Positions 7,502 to 14,790 of a stretch of DNA of 48,558 nucleotides are shown here, piece by piece. The notes beneath the pieces are model-generated. The model was given only the letters and a program-made list of their open reading frames with translations. It was not told the origin of the DNA and searched no databases. The translations under genes were made by a program, and so were the position numbers. Location of the stretch: positions 1 to 48,558 of the forward strand of contig DLAP01000086.1 of NCBI GenBank assembly GCA_002493965.1, given 5' to 3'. The number at the start of each line of letters is the position of its first letter. Within the stretch, counting starts at the first letter, position 1. Origin of the DNA: Clostridiales bacterium UBA7044. GTDB taxonomy: Bacteria; Bacillota; Clostridia; Oscillospirales; Oscillospiraceae.

Positions 7502-8617
7502 ATGAAAATCACCAGCATTCGTCTGGGGCGGATCTCCGTCCCTCTGCGCACTCCCTTTAAGACCGCTCTGCGCAGTGTAAACAGCGTGGAAGATGTCATC
7601 GTGGAAATTGGCACCGATGGCGGCAATGTGGGCTACGGCGAGGCCCCTCCCACCGGGGTCATCACCGGGGACACCACGCTTGCCATCATTGGTGCCATTC
7701 AGGACCATATCGGGAAAACCATTCTGGGTCGGGATGTGGAAGACTTCGAACCGCTCCTTCAAGCCGTCCAGGGCGCCATCGTGGGCAACACCAGCGCTAA
7801 GGCCGCCGTGGACATGGCGCTTTGGGACCTGTACGGTCAGTTATACAACATTCCTGTCTGCAAGCTGCTGGGCGGCGGAAGGAAGCAGCTGGTAACGGAC
7901 ATCACTATTTCCGTCAATGCTCCGGAAACCATGGCCGCCGACGCCATCAAGGCCCTGAAGCGGGGCTATGACTGTCTGAAAATGAAGGTGGGCGTGGACC
8001 CCACCCTGGACGTTCTCCGGCTGAAAGCCGTCCGGGAAGCCGTCGGACAGGGCATTACCATCCGCATCGATGCCAATCAGGCCTGGACCCCCAAGCAGGC
8101 CGTTCGGATTCTGAACCAGATGCAGGAGCAGGGGCTGGACATTGAACTGGTGGAGCAGCCGGTGAAGGCCCACGACCTGGAGGGTCTGAAATACGTCACC
8201 GAGCGGAGCTTTGTGCCCGTGCTGGCGGACGAATCGGTCTTTTCCCCGGAAAACGCCATGACCATTTTGAAAATGGGGGCAGCAGACCTGATTAACATTA
8301 AGCTGATGAAGTGCGGCGGTATCTACAACGCATTGAAGATTGCCAGTGCCGCCGAGGTTTACGGCGTGGAGTGCATGATCGGCTGTATGCTGGAGGCCAA
8401 AATCTCCGTCAACGCTGCGGTGCATCTGGCCTGCGCGAAAAACATCATCACCCGGGTGGACTTGGACGGACCGGTGCTGTGCAGTGAGGATCCTATCCTG
8501 GGCGGGGCGGTGTTTGACGAAAAGATTATCACCGTGTCCGACGCCCCGGGGCTGGGAATTTCCGGCATCGAGGACGGGAAGGTCAACTGGTTCTGGGACA
8601 CAAGCGCCCTTGCGTAA
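7502..8617 (+). CDS. Dipeptide epimerase (L-Ala-D/L-Glu epimerase-like), enolase superfamily
   Basis: A 371-residue mandelate racemase/muconate-lactonizing enzyme. Capping domain about 1-120, then a barrel. Catalytic pieces visible: the KxK base in DCLKMKVGVD, metal ligands in IRIDANQAW (Asp), ELVEQP (Glu) and VLADESV (Asp), the second Lys in INIKLMKCGG, and IGCMLEAKISVNAA near the end. This pattern fits L-Ala-D/L-Glu epimerases, which recycle muropeptide-derived dipeptides in the cytoplasm; other dipeptide specificities are possible. AGAGG lies eight bases before the ATG. Last gene of its run, followed by a strong terminator. Confidence 0.88.
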   Translation: MKITSIRLGRISVPLRTPFKTALRSVNSVEDVIVEIGTDGGNVGYGEAPPTGVITGDTTLAIIGAIQDHIGKTILGRDVEDFEPLLQAVQGAIVGNTSAKAAVDMALWDLYGQLYNIPVCKLLGGGRKQLVTDITISVNAPETMAADAIKALKRGYDCLKMKVGVDPTLDVLRLKAVREAVGQGITIRIDANQAWTPKQAVRILNQMQEQGLDIELVEQPVKAHDLEGLKYVTERSFVPVLADESVFSPENAMTILKMGAADLINIKLMKCGGIYNALKIASAAEVYGVECMIGCMLEAKISVNAAVHLACAKNIITRVDLDGPVLCSEDPILGGAVFDEKIITVSDAPGLGISGIEDGKVNWFWDTSALA

Positions 8618-8627
8618 TCTATACAAG

Positions 8628-8664
8628 AAAAGCGATTGCGGTACATTCTCCGCAATCGCTTTTT
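8628..8664. terminator. Bidirectional terminator between epimerase and carD
   Basis: AAAAGCGATTGCGG (8628-8641) pairs with CCGCAATCGCTTTT (8650-8663), 8-base loop, with T-runs in both directions. It serves the converging epimerase and carD genes. Confidence 0.85.
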
Positions 8665-8675
8665 GCTGCCTATTC

Positions 8676-9176
8676 TCAGGGACACAACGTGTCCCGTATG
8701 TACTGCCTGGCCTGCACCGGCTCCAGGCCCATGACCACGGAAACCTCACTGCTCAGAAGCTTTTCCGCGTCCCGGAGGAAGTTTTCGTCACACAGATGGC
8801 ACTTCCGGCCTGCCGCTGCCTGAGAGGCCCGATGGCCGTACAAGGTGTGCACCATGCACATAAGCCCTTCCCGGTTCCCGCTGCCAATCAGCTCCCGGTA
8901 GGTCTGCTTCCGTTCGTTTTCATTGGGGATCCAACCGCCGCGGTGCACCGCCTCAGAATGAAACAGAGTTTCCATTTCCTCCTTTGTCAGGATCCGCTGC
9001 ACCTTTCCCATGGCGGAGGGGTTGTGGACGGGAACCATATACTTGGATCCATCTTTCTGCACCGGCTCCAATACCAGGAAGGTCATCTTCTTACTGTCCG
9101 CCGTTCTTTCCTCACTACCCATTACCTGGCACACGCCGTGGCTTCCATACACAACCTTATCGCCAATCTCAAACAC
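8676..9176 (-). CDS. CarD family transcriptional regulator
   Basis: A 166-residue CarD/CdnL-type protein. The N-terminal RNA-polymerase-interacting domain opens with FEIGDKVVYGSHGVCQV, the family hallmark (GDxVVYPxHGVG), and runs to PVHNP; the remainder is the helical DNA-binding domain. CarD proteins bind the RNA polymerase beta subunit and alter open-complex stability. The likely start is GTG at 9176, eight bases after GGAGGG; an upstream in-frame TTG lacks a ribosome site. It carries two Cys close together (KCHLCDE), probably incidental. Convergent with the epimerase gene. Confidence 0.88.
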   Translation of the reverse strand: MFEIGDKVVYGSHGVCQVMGSEERTADSKKMTFLVLEPVQKDGSKYMVPVHNPSAMGKVQRILTKEEMETLFHSEAVHRGGWIPNENERKQTYRELIGSGNREGLMCMVHTLYGHRASQAAAGRKCHLCDENFLRDAEKLLSSEVSVVMGLEPVQARQYIRDTLCP

Positions 9177-9313
9177 TGTATTTTCCCTCCACAAAACAGC
9201 CGCATCTATCCTCTTACCAAGTTAATTGTATCACAATTTTTCCAAAAATGCACGTGGAGATTTTCACAAATTTTTCCTGCCTTTTTTAGGGAAAACATTG
9301 CCTTATCAGAAAA

Positions 9314-9340
9314 TCCGGGAAGCTTTCTAAGCTTCCCGGA
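9314..9340 (-). terminator. Terminator of pyruvate kinase gene
   Basis: TCCGGGAAGCTT (9314-9325) pairs perfectly with AAGCTTCCCGGA (9329-9340), 3-base loop; on the minus strand it is followed by TTTTCTG. It starts 23 bases after the pyk stop codon. Confidence 0.8.
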
Positions 9341-9363
9341 CAAATTCTGAAATGGGCTTCCTT

Positions 9364-10776
9364 TTATACGACTTCCAGCTTGATGGTGTTGGTGTTCCCC
9401 TGCTTGCCGCCCACCGGTCCGCCGGTCAGCAACAGGTTATCCCCAGGCTGCAGGTTCAGCACTTCAATGGCCGCCTTTTTAGCATAGTAGAACATGACGT
9501 TCACGTCCGGGAACTGCTCCGCCATGACGGGAGTCACGCCCCAGCTCATGGAGAGCCTGCGCCAGATTTTCCGGTCGGTAGTCATGCCGATGATATTCAC
9601 CGGGGTACGGAACCGGCTGACCAGCATAGCGGTCTTGCCGGACACGGAGCATACCACGATGGCCTTGGCCTTCACGTCAATGGCCATGGCGCAGACAGAA
9701 TGGGAAATGCAGTCCAGGTTATTCTTGCCGGTATACTCCGTGGACAGGAAGCGGCGAACGTAGTCAGTGTGCTTTTCCGTGTACTCGGCGATTTCCGCCA
9801 TGGCCTTCACCGATTCCACCGGGTATTTGCCGGCGGCGGATTCCCCGGAGAGCATAATGCAGGAGGTGCCGTCATAGACGGCGTTGGCAACGTCCGAAAT
9901 CTCCGCCCGGGTGGGCCGGGGATTGGAAATCATGGATTCCAGCATTTCCGTGGCGGTGATGACCCGCTTGCCCATCATGCGGCACATTCTGGTCAGCCGC
10001 TTCTGAACCACCGGCACCTCCACGAAGGGAATCTCCACTCCCAGGTCGCCCCGTGCGATCATAATACCACCGCAGGCAGAGCAGATCTCCTCCACATTGT
10101 CCACACCCGCCTGGTTTTCGATCTTGGCGATGATCTCAATGTCGCTGCCGCCGCTACAGTCCAAAAGAGCCTGGATATCCAGCACGTCCTGCTTGGTAGA
10201 AACGAAGGACGCGGCGATAAAATCCACCCCGTGCTGAATCCCAAAGAGGATATCCGCTTTGTCCTGCTCCCCCAGGTAGGGGCCGGACATGACCTTATTG
10301 GGGAAGGACATACTCTTCCGGTTACTCAGGACGCCTCCTACCAGGCACTTGCAGCGGATATCGCTGCCTTGGATCTCCTGAACCACAAATTTTACCATGC
10401 CGTTGTTCACGGTGACGATGTTGCCGGGCTGCAGATCCTGATTGAGCCGCTTATAGTTGACGCTGACTTTGGTTTCATCCCCTTCCACCTCGTCTACGGT
10501 GAAGGTGAAGGGGTCCCCCTCGTGAAGTTCAATTTTGCCATCCTTGAAGGTCCGGATCCGGTACTCCGGCCCCTTGGTGTCCAGCATGATGGCAATGGGC
10601 AGATTCAGCTTTTCCCGGACGCGCTTGATCAGTTCAATTTTCTTCGCATGCTCCTCGTGAGTGCCGTGGGAAAAGTTCAGCCGGGCCACGTTCATGCCCG
10701 CCAGGCACATTTGGGTGAGGGTTTCCTCGTTCTCACTGGCAGGGCCAATGGTGCAGATGATTTTGGTTTTCCGCAT
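9364..10776 (-). CDS. pyk: Pyruvate kinase
   Basis: A 470-residue pyruvate kinase, catalysing phosphoenolpyruvate + ADP to pyruvate + ATP at the end of glycolysis. Features in order: KTKIICTIGPAS at the start, NVARLNFSHGTHEEH, LDTKGPEYR, the B-domain (about 70-165), then the catalytic core with IIAKIENQAGVDN, MIARGDLGVEIP and the TATEMLESM loop. The C-terminal allosteric domain ends at GNTNTIKLEVV. It lacks the extra PEP-utiliser domain found in some Firmicute enzymes. ATG at 10776 with AAGGAGG seven bases upstream. Transcribed alone from a consensus promoter with a 14-bp palindrome just upstream. Confidence 0.96.
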   Translation of the reverse strand: MRKTKIICTIGPASENEETLTQMCLAGMNVARLNFSHGTHEEHAKKIELIKRVREKLNLPIAIMLDTKGPEYRIRTFKDGKIELHEGDPFTFTVDEVEGDETKVSVNYKRLNQDLQPGNIVTVNNGMVKFVVQEIQGSDIRCKCLVGGVLSNRKSMSFPNKVMSGPYLGEQDKADILFGIQHGVDFIAASFVSTKQDVLDIQALLDCSGGSDIEIIAKIENQAGVDNVEEICSACGGIMIARGDLGVEIPFVEVPVVQKRLTRMCRMMGKRVITATEMLESMISNPRPTRAEISDVANAVYDGTSCIMLSGESAAGKYPVESVKAMAEIAEYTEKHTDYVRRFLSTEYTGKNNLDCISHSVCAMAIDVKAKAIVVCSVSGKTAMLVSRFRTPVNIIGMTTDRKIWRRLSMSWGVTPVMAEQFPDVNVMFYYAKKAAIEVLNLQPGDNLLLTGGPVGGKQGNTNTIKLEVV

Positions 10777-10815
10777 ACTGCCGCCTCCTTTTTCTTTTCT
10801 CATTGATTCATTCAC

Positions 10816-10844
10816 ATTTTATCACAGCAGCATTTTCCCGTCAA
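10816..10844 (-). promoter_or_regulatory. Sigma-A promoter for pyk
   Basis: On the minus strand: -35 TTGACG (10844-10839), 17-base spacer, -10 TAAAAT (10821-10816), 39 bases before the start codon. Confidence 0.75.
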
Positions 10845-10866
10845 TGTAAATTCACGCTCCTGCCAT

Positions 10867-10880
10867 GTACAAAATTGTAC
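10867..10880. promoter_or_regulatory. GTACAA palindrome upstream of pyk promoter
   Basis: GTACAA (10867-10872), two bases, TTGTAC (10875-10880): a perfect 6+6 inverted repeat about 22 bases upstream of the pyk -35 element. Position fits an activator or repressor operator; the protein is unknown. Confidence 0.4.
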
Positions 10881-10920
10881 AAAAAAAGATGTTCCAAACG
10901 ATTTCGGCACATCTGATGTT

Positions 10921-11089
10921 TTAAGGCAGCACCCCACAATGGGGCAAGAGCTTTCGACGAGAGATTTTACCCCAGACGAAAGTCCCCAAAGTGCGGGAAT
11001 ACTGGATGTATTTCCCACTTTGGGGACTGCGCGGATGGGGCAAAAGATCCGTCGAAAGCCGCCGCTCCCATTGTGCGGTGTTGCCTTAA
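10921..11089. mobile_element. TTAA-flanked long palindromic element (MITE-like)
   Basis: A 169-bp imperfect palindrome flanked by TTAA on both sides. The ends TTAAGGCAGCACC and, read inward from the other end, TTAAGGCAACACC continue as inverted arms (CACAATGGG in both; GCTTTCGACG in both). The core AGTCCCCAAAGTG pairs with CACTTTGGGGACT around an 11-base AT-rich loop. No gene inside. The structure matches a miniature inverted-repeat element with TTAA target duplication. The inner TTAA forms the stop codon of the adjacent Cys-rich gene, so the insertion abuts, or slightly trimmed, that gene. As RNA it would fold into one long hairpin and may end feo transcription. Confidence 0.7.
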
Positions 11090-11262
11090 TAACGTTGTTT
11101 CTGGCAGGTCCCAGCCATGGTACAGCCGGTACACCCAGAGCAGCCGCAGCACTTTCCTTTTTTCCTGCCCCGGACCGTGGACGCAATCACGGCCCCTACA
11201 ATCAGCCCCAGAATCACCAGGACAATCAGGTCCCCATAGTGGGACGCAAACCATGCAAGCAT
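11086..11262 (-). CDS. FeoB-associated Cys-rich membrane protein
   Basis: A 58-residue protein. One N-terminal helix (about 11-29, LIVLVILGLIVGAVIAS), a basic stop-transfer RGRKKGK, then a Cys-rich tail CCGCSGCTGCTMAGTC with six Cys. This is the layout of the FeoB-associated Cys-rich membrane family, which accompanies FeoB in Clostridia and may act in ferrous-iron handling at the membrane. ATG at 11262 behind AAGGAGG, ten bases after the feoB stop. The stop codon lies in the TTAA border of the palindromic element. Confidence 0.85.
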   Translation of the reverse strand: MLAWFASHYGDLIVLVILGLIVGAVIASTVRGRKKGKCCGCSGCTGCTMAGTCQKQRY

Positions 11263-11272
11263 AAGTTCCTCC

Positions 11273-13444
11273 TTACACGCCGATCTTTACACGCACATCG
11301 GCGTACTTGTTCTTCCGTACCACCAGGTAGCATAGACCTGCCAGTACCGCCAGGGCCAGAATGGTAAAGACGCTAAAGGTTGCCTCTCCCGTAATCAGGC
11401 CGAAAGTCTGGTAGATAATCATGGAAATGGCATAGGCAAAGCCGCACATGTAGGCGATGGTAGCCACCGTCCATTTGGTGTCGTTCATCTCCCGCTTGAT
11501 GGCCCCGATGGCCGCAAAGCAGGGCGCGCACAAAAGGTTAAACACCATGAAGCTGTAAGCCCGGACGGGGCCAAAGTCGGAGGCAATCATGGCCCAGATT
11601 TCATCGCCGGTTTCGCTCAGCTCTCCACCAAAGTGATACAGGGAGCCAAAGGTCATGACCACCTGCTCCTTGGCGACGAGGCCGGTAAAGGTTGCCACCG
11701 TTGCCTTCCAGGCCATGTCCCCCATCCAGCCCAGGGGATAGAAGATCCATGCCACGGCCTTGCCGATCTGGGCGAGCAAAGACAGATTGCTGTCCTCCAC
11801 GGCCTGGAACACGCCGCCCACGACGCCGTAGCTCTTCAGGAACCAAATGACAATGGAGCTGAGCAGCACAATGGTTGTGGCCCGCTTCACGAAGTCCCAG
11901 CCCCGCTGGCCGGTGGCACGGAACACGTTTCTTGCTGAGGGCATATGGTAGGCAGGCAGCTCCATGACAAAGGGAGCGGGCTTTCCTGCCAGGGCCTTAA
12001 ATTTCTTGAGAATCACACCGGAGACAATTACAGCGCACACGCCGATGAAGAAAGCGGACACGGCAACCAGGGGGGAATTGCCGAACACAGCCCCGGCGAA
12101 CAGGCCGATGATGGGCATCTTCGCCCCGCAGGGAATGAAGCCCGTAGTCATGACGGTGATCTTCCGGTCCCGATCCTGTTCAATGGTCCGGGAGGCCAGG
12201 ATGCCGGGAACGCCGCAGCCGGTAGCTACCAGCATGGGGATGATGGATTTGCCGCTGAGGCCGAACTTCCGCAGGATCCGATCCATAATGAAGGCCACCC
12301 GGGACATATATCCCACGTCCTCCAGAACAGCCAGCAGGAAGGAGAGCACCAGAATCTGGGGCACAAAGCCCAGCACTGCCCCCACGCCGGCTAAGATACC
12401 GTCCATTACCAGGCCGTAGAGCCAGGAGCTCACGTGGAGAGCAGTCAGCAAACGATCAAAAAGTCCCGGAATCCAGGCGCCAAAGAGCACGTCGTTTGCC
12501 CAGTCCGTGCCGATGGTGCCGATGGAGAAGGGGAAGCTGCCCATGGCGATGGCGTACATCAGGAACATGACGCAGGCGAAGATGGGCAGGGCCAGAATCC
12601 GGTTGGTGACGATCCGGTCGATCTTGTCGGACAGGGTCAGGGCGTGTTTCTGGGCCTTTTTCTTCACTGCCTTCTGGACCACACTCCCTATGTAAGTATA
12701 GCGCTGGTCGGCAATGATGCTCTCCGCGTCGTCGTCCATTTCCTTTTCGCAGTCGGAAATATGCTGGTCGATGTGCTGGAGGAGCTCCGGGCTTAAGCCT
12801 GCCTCCTGCTGGACCCGTTCGTCCCGCTCAAACAGCTTGATGGCGTACCAGCGCAGGTAGTTATCCGGCACATGGCCCTCGATGGATTCCTCGATATGGG
12901 CCAGGGCGTGTTCCACACTGCCGTTAAACACATGGGGCATATCCCCGTGGGTATGGTTCCGGGCCAGGGCCACCGCCTTTTCGGCCGCCTCCAGGCAGCC
13001 CTCGCTTTTCAAGGCGCTGATCTCCACGCAGACACAGCCCAGGGCCTTGCCTAACTTGGTGAGGTCGATGTTGTCCCCGTTTTTGCGCACCAGGTCGATC
13101 ATGTTCACGGCGATGACCACCGGGTGTCCCAGTTCGATCAGCTGGGTGGTCAGGTACAGGTTCCGCTCAATGTTGGTGCCGTCCACAATATCCAGGATGG
13201 CGTCCGGATGGTCCCCCACCAGATAGCGCCGGGTGACGACTTCCTCCGGAGAGTAGGGAGACAGGGAGTAAATCCCGGGCAGGTCCTGGATCACCACGTC
13301 ATCGTAACCCTTCAGGGCGCCCTCCTTTTTCTCCACCGTCACCCCCGGCCAGTTGCCCACATATTGGTTGGAGCCGGTGAGAATATTGAACAGCGTGGTC
13401 TTACCGCTGTTGGGGTTGCCCGCAAGGGCAATGCGAATGCTCAT
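11273..13444 (-). CDS. feoB: Ferrous iron transport protein B
   Basis: A 723-residue Fe(II) transporter of the cytoplasmic membrane. N-terminal G-domain: G1 GNPNSGKTT (about 9-17), G2/switch VGNWPGVTVEKKEG, G3 DLPGIYSLSPYS, G4 NMIDL. A helical GDI-like region follows (to about 270). The membrane part contains two inverted gate domains with GCGVPGILASRT and the C-terminal APCFAAIGAIKREM with its conserved Cys. GTP binding and hydrolysis regulate iron entry. It follows feoA by 29 bases and precedes the Cys-rich partner; the operon is governed by tandem DtxR-like sites. Confidence 0.96.
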   Translation of the reverse strand: MSIRIALAGNPNSGKTTLFNILTGSNQYVGNWPGVTVEKKEGALKGYDDVVIQDLPGIYSLSPYSPEEVVTRRYLVGDHPDAILDIVDGTNIERNLYLTTQLIELGHPVVIAVNMIDLVRKNGDNIDLTKLGKALGCVCVEISALKSEGCLEAAEKAVALARNHTHGDMPHVFNGSVEHALAHIEESIEGHVPDNYLRWYAIKLFERDERVQQEAGLSPELLQHIDQHISDCEKEMDDDAESIIADQRYTYIGSVVQKAVKKKAQKHALTLSDKIDRIVTNRILALPIFACVMFLMYAIAMGSFPFSIGTIGTDWANDVLFGAWIPGLFDRLLTALHVSSWLYGLVMDGILAGVGAVLGFVPQILVLSFLLAVLEDVGYMSRVAFIMDRILRKFGLSGKSIIPMLVATGCGVPGILASRTIEQDRDRKITVMTTGFIPCGAKMPIIGLFAGAVFGNSPLVAVSAFFIGVCAVIVSGVILKKFKALAGKPAPFVMELPAYHMPSARNVFRATGQRGWDFVKRATTIVLLSSIVIWFLKSYGVVGGVFQAVEDSNLSLLAQIGKAVAWIFYPLGWMGDMAWKATVATFTGLVAKEQVVMTFGSLYHFGGELSETGDEIWAMIASDFGPVRAYSFMVFNLLCAPCFAAIGAIKREMNDTKWTVATIAYMCGFAYAISMIIYQTFGLITGEATFSVFTILALAVLAGLCYLVVRKNKYADVRVKIGV

Positions 13445-13473
13445 ACAGTGTTTCCTCTCTTTCGCTTATAGAA

Positions 13474-13695
13474 TCAATAAACTTCGATCATTTCCGCGTC
13501 GGATCTGCGGAGGCTCAGCTCATAGCCCCGAATGTTGATCTCAATGGGGTCTCCCAGGGGGGCTACCTTCCGGATGAATACCTCCACGTTCTTGGTGATG
13601 CCCATGTCCATGATCCGGCGGCGGACTGCCCCTTCCCCGTGGAGCTTTACCACCGTATAGCTCTGCCCCACCTTTGCGTCTTTCAGCGTTTTCAT
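13474..13695 (-). CDS. feoA: Ferrous iron transport protein A
   Basis: A 73-residue SH3-like FeoA protein. Visible are KVGQSYTVVKLHGEGAVRRRIMDMGI, the typical G-x-x-xRRRLxxMGI segment, VFIRKVAPLGDPIEI, and GYELSLRRSDAEMIEV at the end. FeoA acts with FeoB in Fe(II) uptake, probably as a cytoplasmic modulator. AGGAGG precedes the ATG. First gene of the feo operon, directly downstream of the iron-type operators. Confidence 0.95.
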   Translation of the reverse strand: MKTLKDAKVGQSYTVVKLHGEGAVRRRIMDMGITKNVEVFIRKVAPLGDPIEINIRGYELSLRRSDAEMIEVY

Positions 13696-13741
13696 GTTCT
13701 TCCTCCTGTTCTATGAGATACTGTGGTGTGCTTTTTTTGAA

Positions 13742-13792
13742 GTTAGCCTCTACTAACTCCTGTATATTAGCATACACTAACTCATTTGTCAA
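13742..13792 (-). promoter_or_regulatory. feo promoter with two DtxR-like operators
   Basis: On the minus strand: -35 TTGACA (13792-13787), 17-base spacer, -10 TAATAT (13769-13764). Two 16-bp inverted repeats overlap it: GTTAG-TGTATG-CTAAT (13781-13766), covering the spacer and -10, and GTTAG-TAGAGG-CTAAC (13757-13742), at the expected start of transcription. Centres are 24 bp apart. TTAG/CTAA palindromes are typical of DtxR/IdeR/MntR-family metal repressors, so repression by iron-loaded regulator is inferred. No such regulator is in the window. Confidence 0.75.
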
Positions 13793-14014
13793 GTAGGGAA
13801 TTGCAAAAAAATGCGCCCCAGGAGGGCAGGAAGTCTCCCTATAAGAATTGGTCAAAGGGAAGATTCCTGTATTTCGCAATAGAGCGGCAGCGCCCAAGGC
13901 TTCCCTGTGTAAGGGGTAAGCCAAGCGCAGTGGCGGGAGAAAAAACGTCATAGCCGCTACAGGGGTTGCCACAGCCGCTGTGTCTGCCATATAAAAACGC
14001 GCACAGGATAAAAC
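13793..14014. repeat. Intergenic stretch with eroded repeat
   Basis: About 220 bases with no credible gene. Around 13895-13945 a weak resemblance to the second repeat type of this window is seen (GCTTCCCTGTGTAAGGGG followed by a GCGCAGTGGCGG-like stretch). A hairpin at 13997-14026 (AACGCGCA with TGCGCGTT) overlaps the end of the GIY-YIG gene and may end its transcript. Confidence 0.35.
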
Positions 14015-14272
14015 CTATGCGCGTTCTTGTGCAATTAAGGCTTCCTTCTGCTCCCGGCTAAGGCTTTTCACCGCCAGCTCCCGTTTCAGGGCTTCGGAAT
14101 GAGTTCCGCAGGCTTCCCGGTACACTACGGTCAGCGGCCCTCTCCCCCGGGTATATTTCGCCCCAGTGCCGCTGCGGTGGGCCTCCAGCCGCCGGTCAAC
14201 GTCCGTGGTGATGCCGGTATAGAGGGTGCCATCCCCGCAGCGGAGGATATAGAGATACCAACTTTTTTCCAT
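14015..14272 (-). CDS. GIY-YIG nuclease domain protein (UPF0213-like)
   Basis: An 85-residue single-domain protein. The GIY-YIG signature appears as WYLYILRCGDGTLYTGITTD, followed by the catalytic-type Arg in VDRRLEAHRSGTGAKYT, and ends with a Glu/Lys-rich helix (KRELAVKSLSREQKE). Stand-alone members are common in Firmicutes; cellular role unknown, probably DNA structure processing. It begins eight bases after the membrane protein gene and is the last of the pncB operon. Confidence 0.88.
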   Translation of the reverse strand: MEKSWYLYILRCGDGTLYTGITTDVDRRLEAHRSGTGAKYTRGRGPLTVVYREACGTHSEALKRELAVKSLSREQKEALIAQERA

Positions 14273-14280
14273 AGACTACC

Positions 14281-14790
14281 CTATCTCCGACGCTTTTTCG
14301 GGACCATTCCCAGGAGCCTATCCAGCAGGAAAAAGGTCAGATTGCCCAGAAGCAGCAGGACCATGGTCATGGCGATGCCCATTTCCGTAAACTCCGCCAC
14401 CACGTCCTGAAGCCCCATCAGGTAGATCAGGAAAGCGTAAGCCGCCAGGATCACAAGGTTAAAGTACAGAGCCTTCCACAGCCACTTTCCTTTTTTCCTG
14501 TCCAGCTTCGGCTTAATGATTGGGTAGTAGCCCAAAAAACAGAAGATTACCGCTGCCTCCTTATCCGGGGCAAACAACAGCCCAAGGATGGCCACACACC
14601 CGAACCAGGCCCAGGCGTACCGGCTGCCGCATTTTGTCAGAACCACTTGCAGCAGGAGGGTGCAGATCATAGGACAGACGTAGGTCGCCGCAGGAATCAG
14701 GGTACCCATACCCATAATCACCGCCGCCAGAGCAGCCAGCACACCGCCCAGGGCCATGGCCCCGGCGGGGGTACGATGCTTATTTTCCAT
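14281..14790 (-). CDS. Integral membrane protein, ECF S-component-like
   Basis: A 169-residue protein with about five to six hydrophobic helices and a basic cytoplasmic end (MVPKKRRR). The segment ALGGVLAALAAVIMGMG near the N-terminus and FCFLGYYPIIKPKLDR in the middle resemble a conserved Firmicute membrane family with similarity in layout to S-components of energy-coupling-factor transporters; exact family not established. It overlaps the end of pncB by 11 bases, so translation is likely coupled. Context suggests uptake of niacin or a related pyridine (inference), using the Ecf core encoded at 44863-47393 or elsewhere. Confidence 0.55.
   Translation of the reverse strand: MENKHRTPAGAMALGGVLAALAAVIMGMGTLIPAATYVCPMICTLLLQVVLTKCGSRYAWAWFGCVAILGLLFAPDKEAAVIFCFLGYYPIIKPKLDRKKGKWLWKALYFNLVILAAYAFLIYLMGLQDVVAEFTEMGIAMTMVLLLLGNLTFFLLDRLLGMVPKKRRR

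Noticed and set aside
9352..10806. A 484-codon plus-strand open frame opposite pyruvate kinase, and similar long frames opposite the 701-residue protein (19750-21306), the histidine kinase (27954-29393) and dnaE (33672-34625).
   Set aside because: They mirror the codon structure of clearly identified genes on the other strand, are His/Gly/Gln-rich without domains, and have no matching ribosome sites. They are by-products of high GC content.
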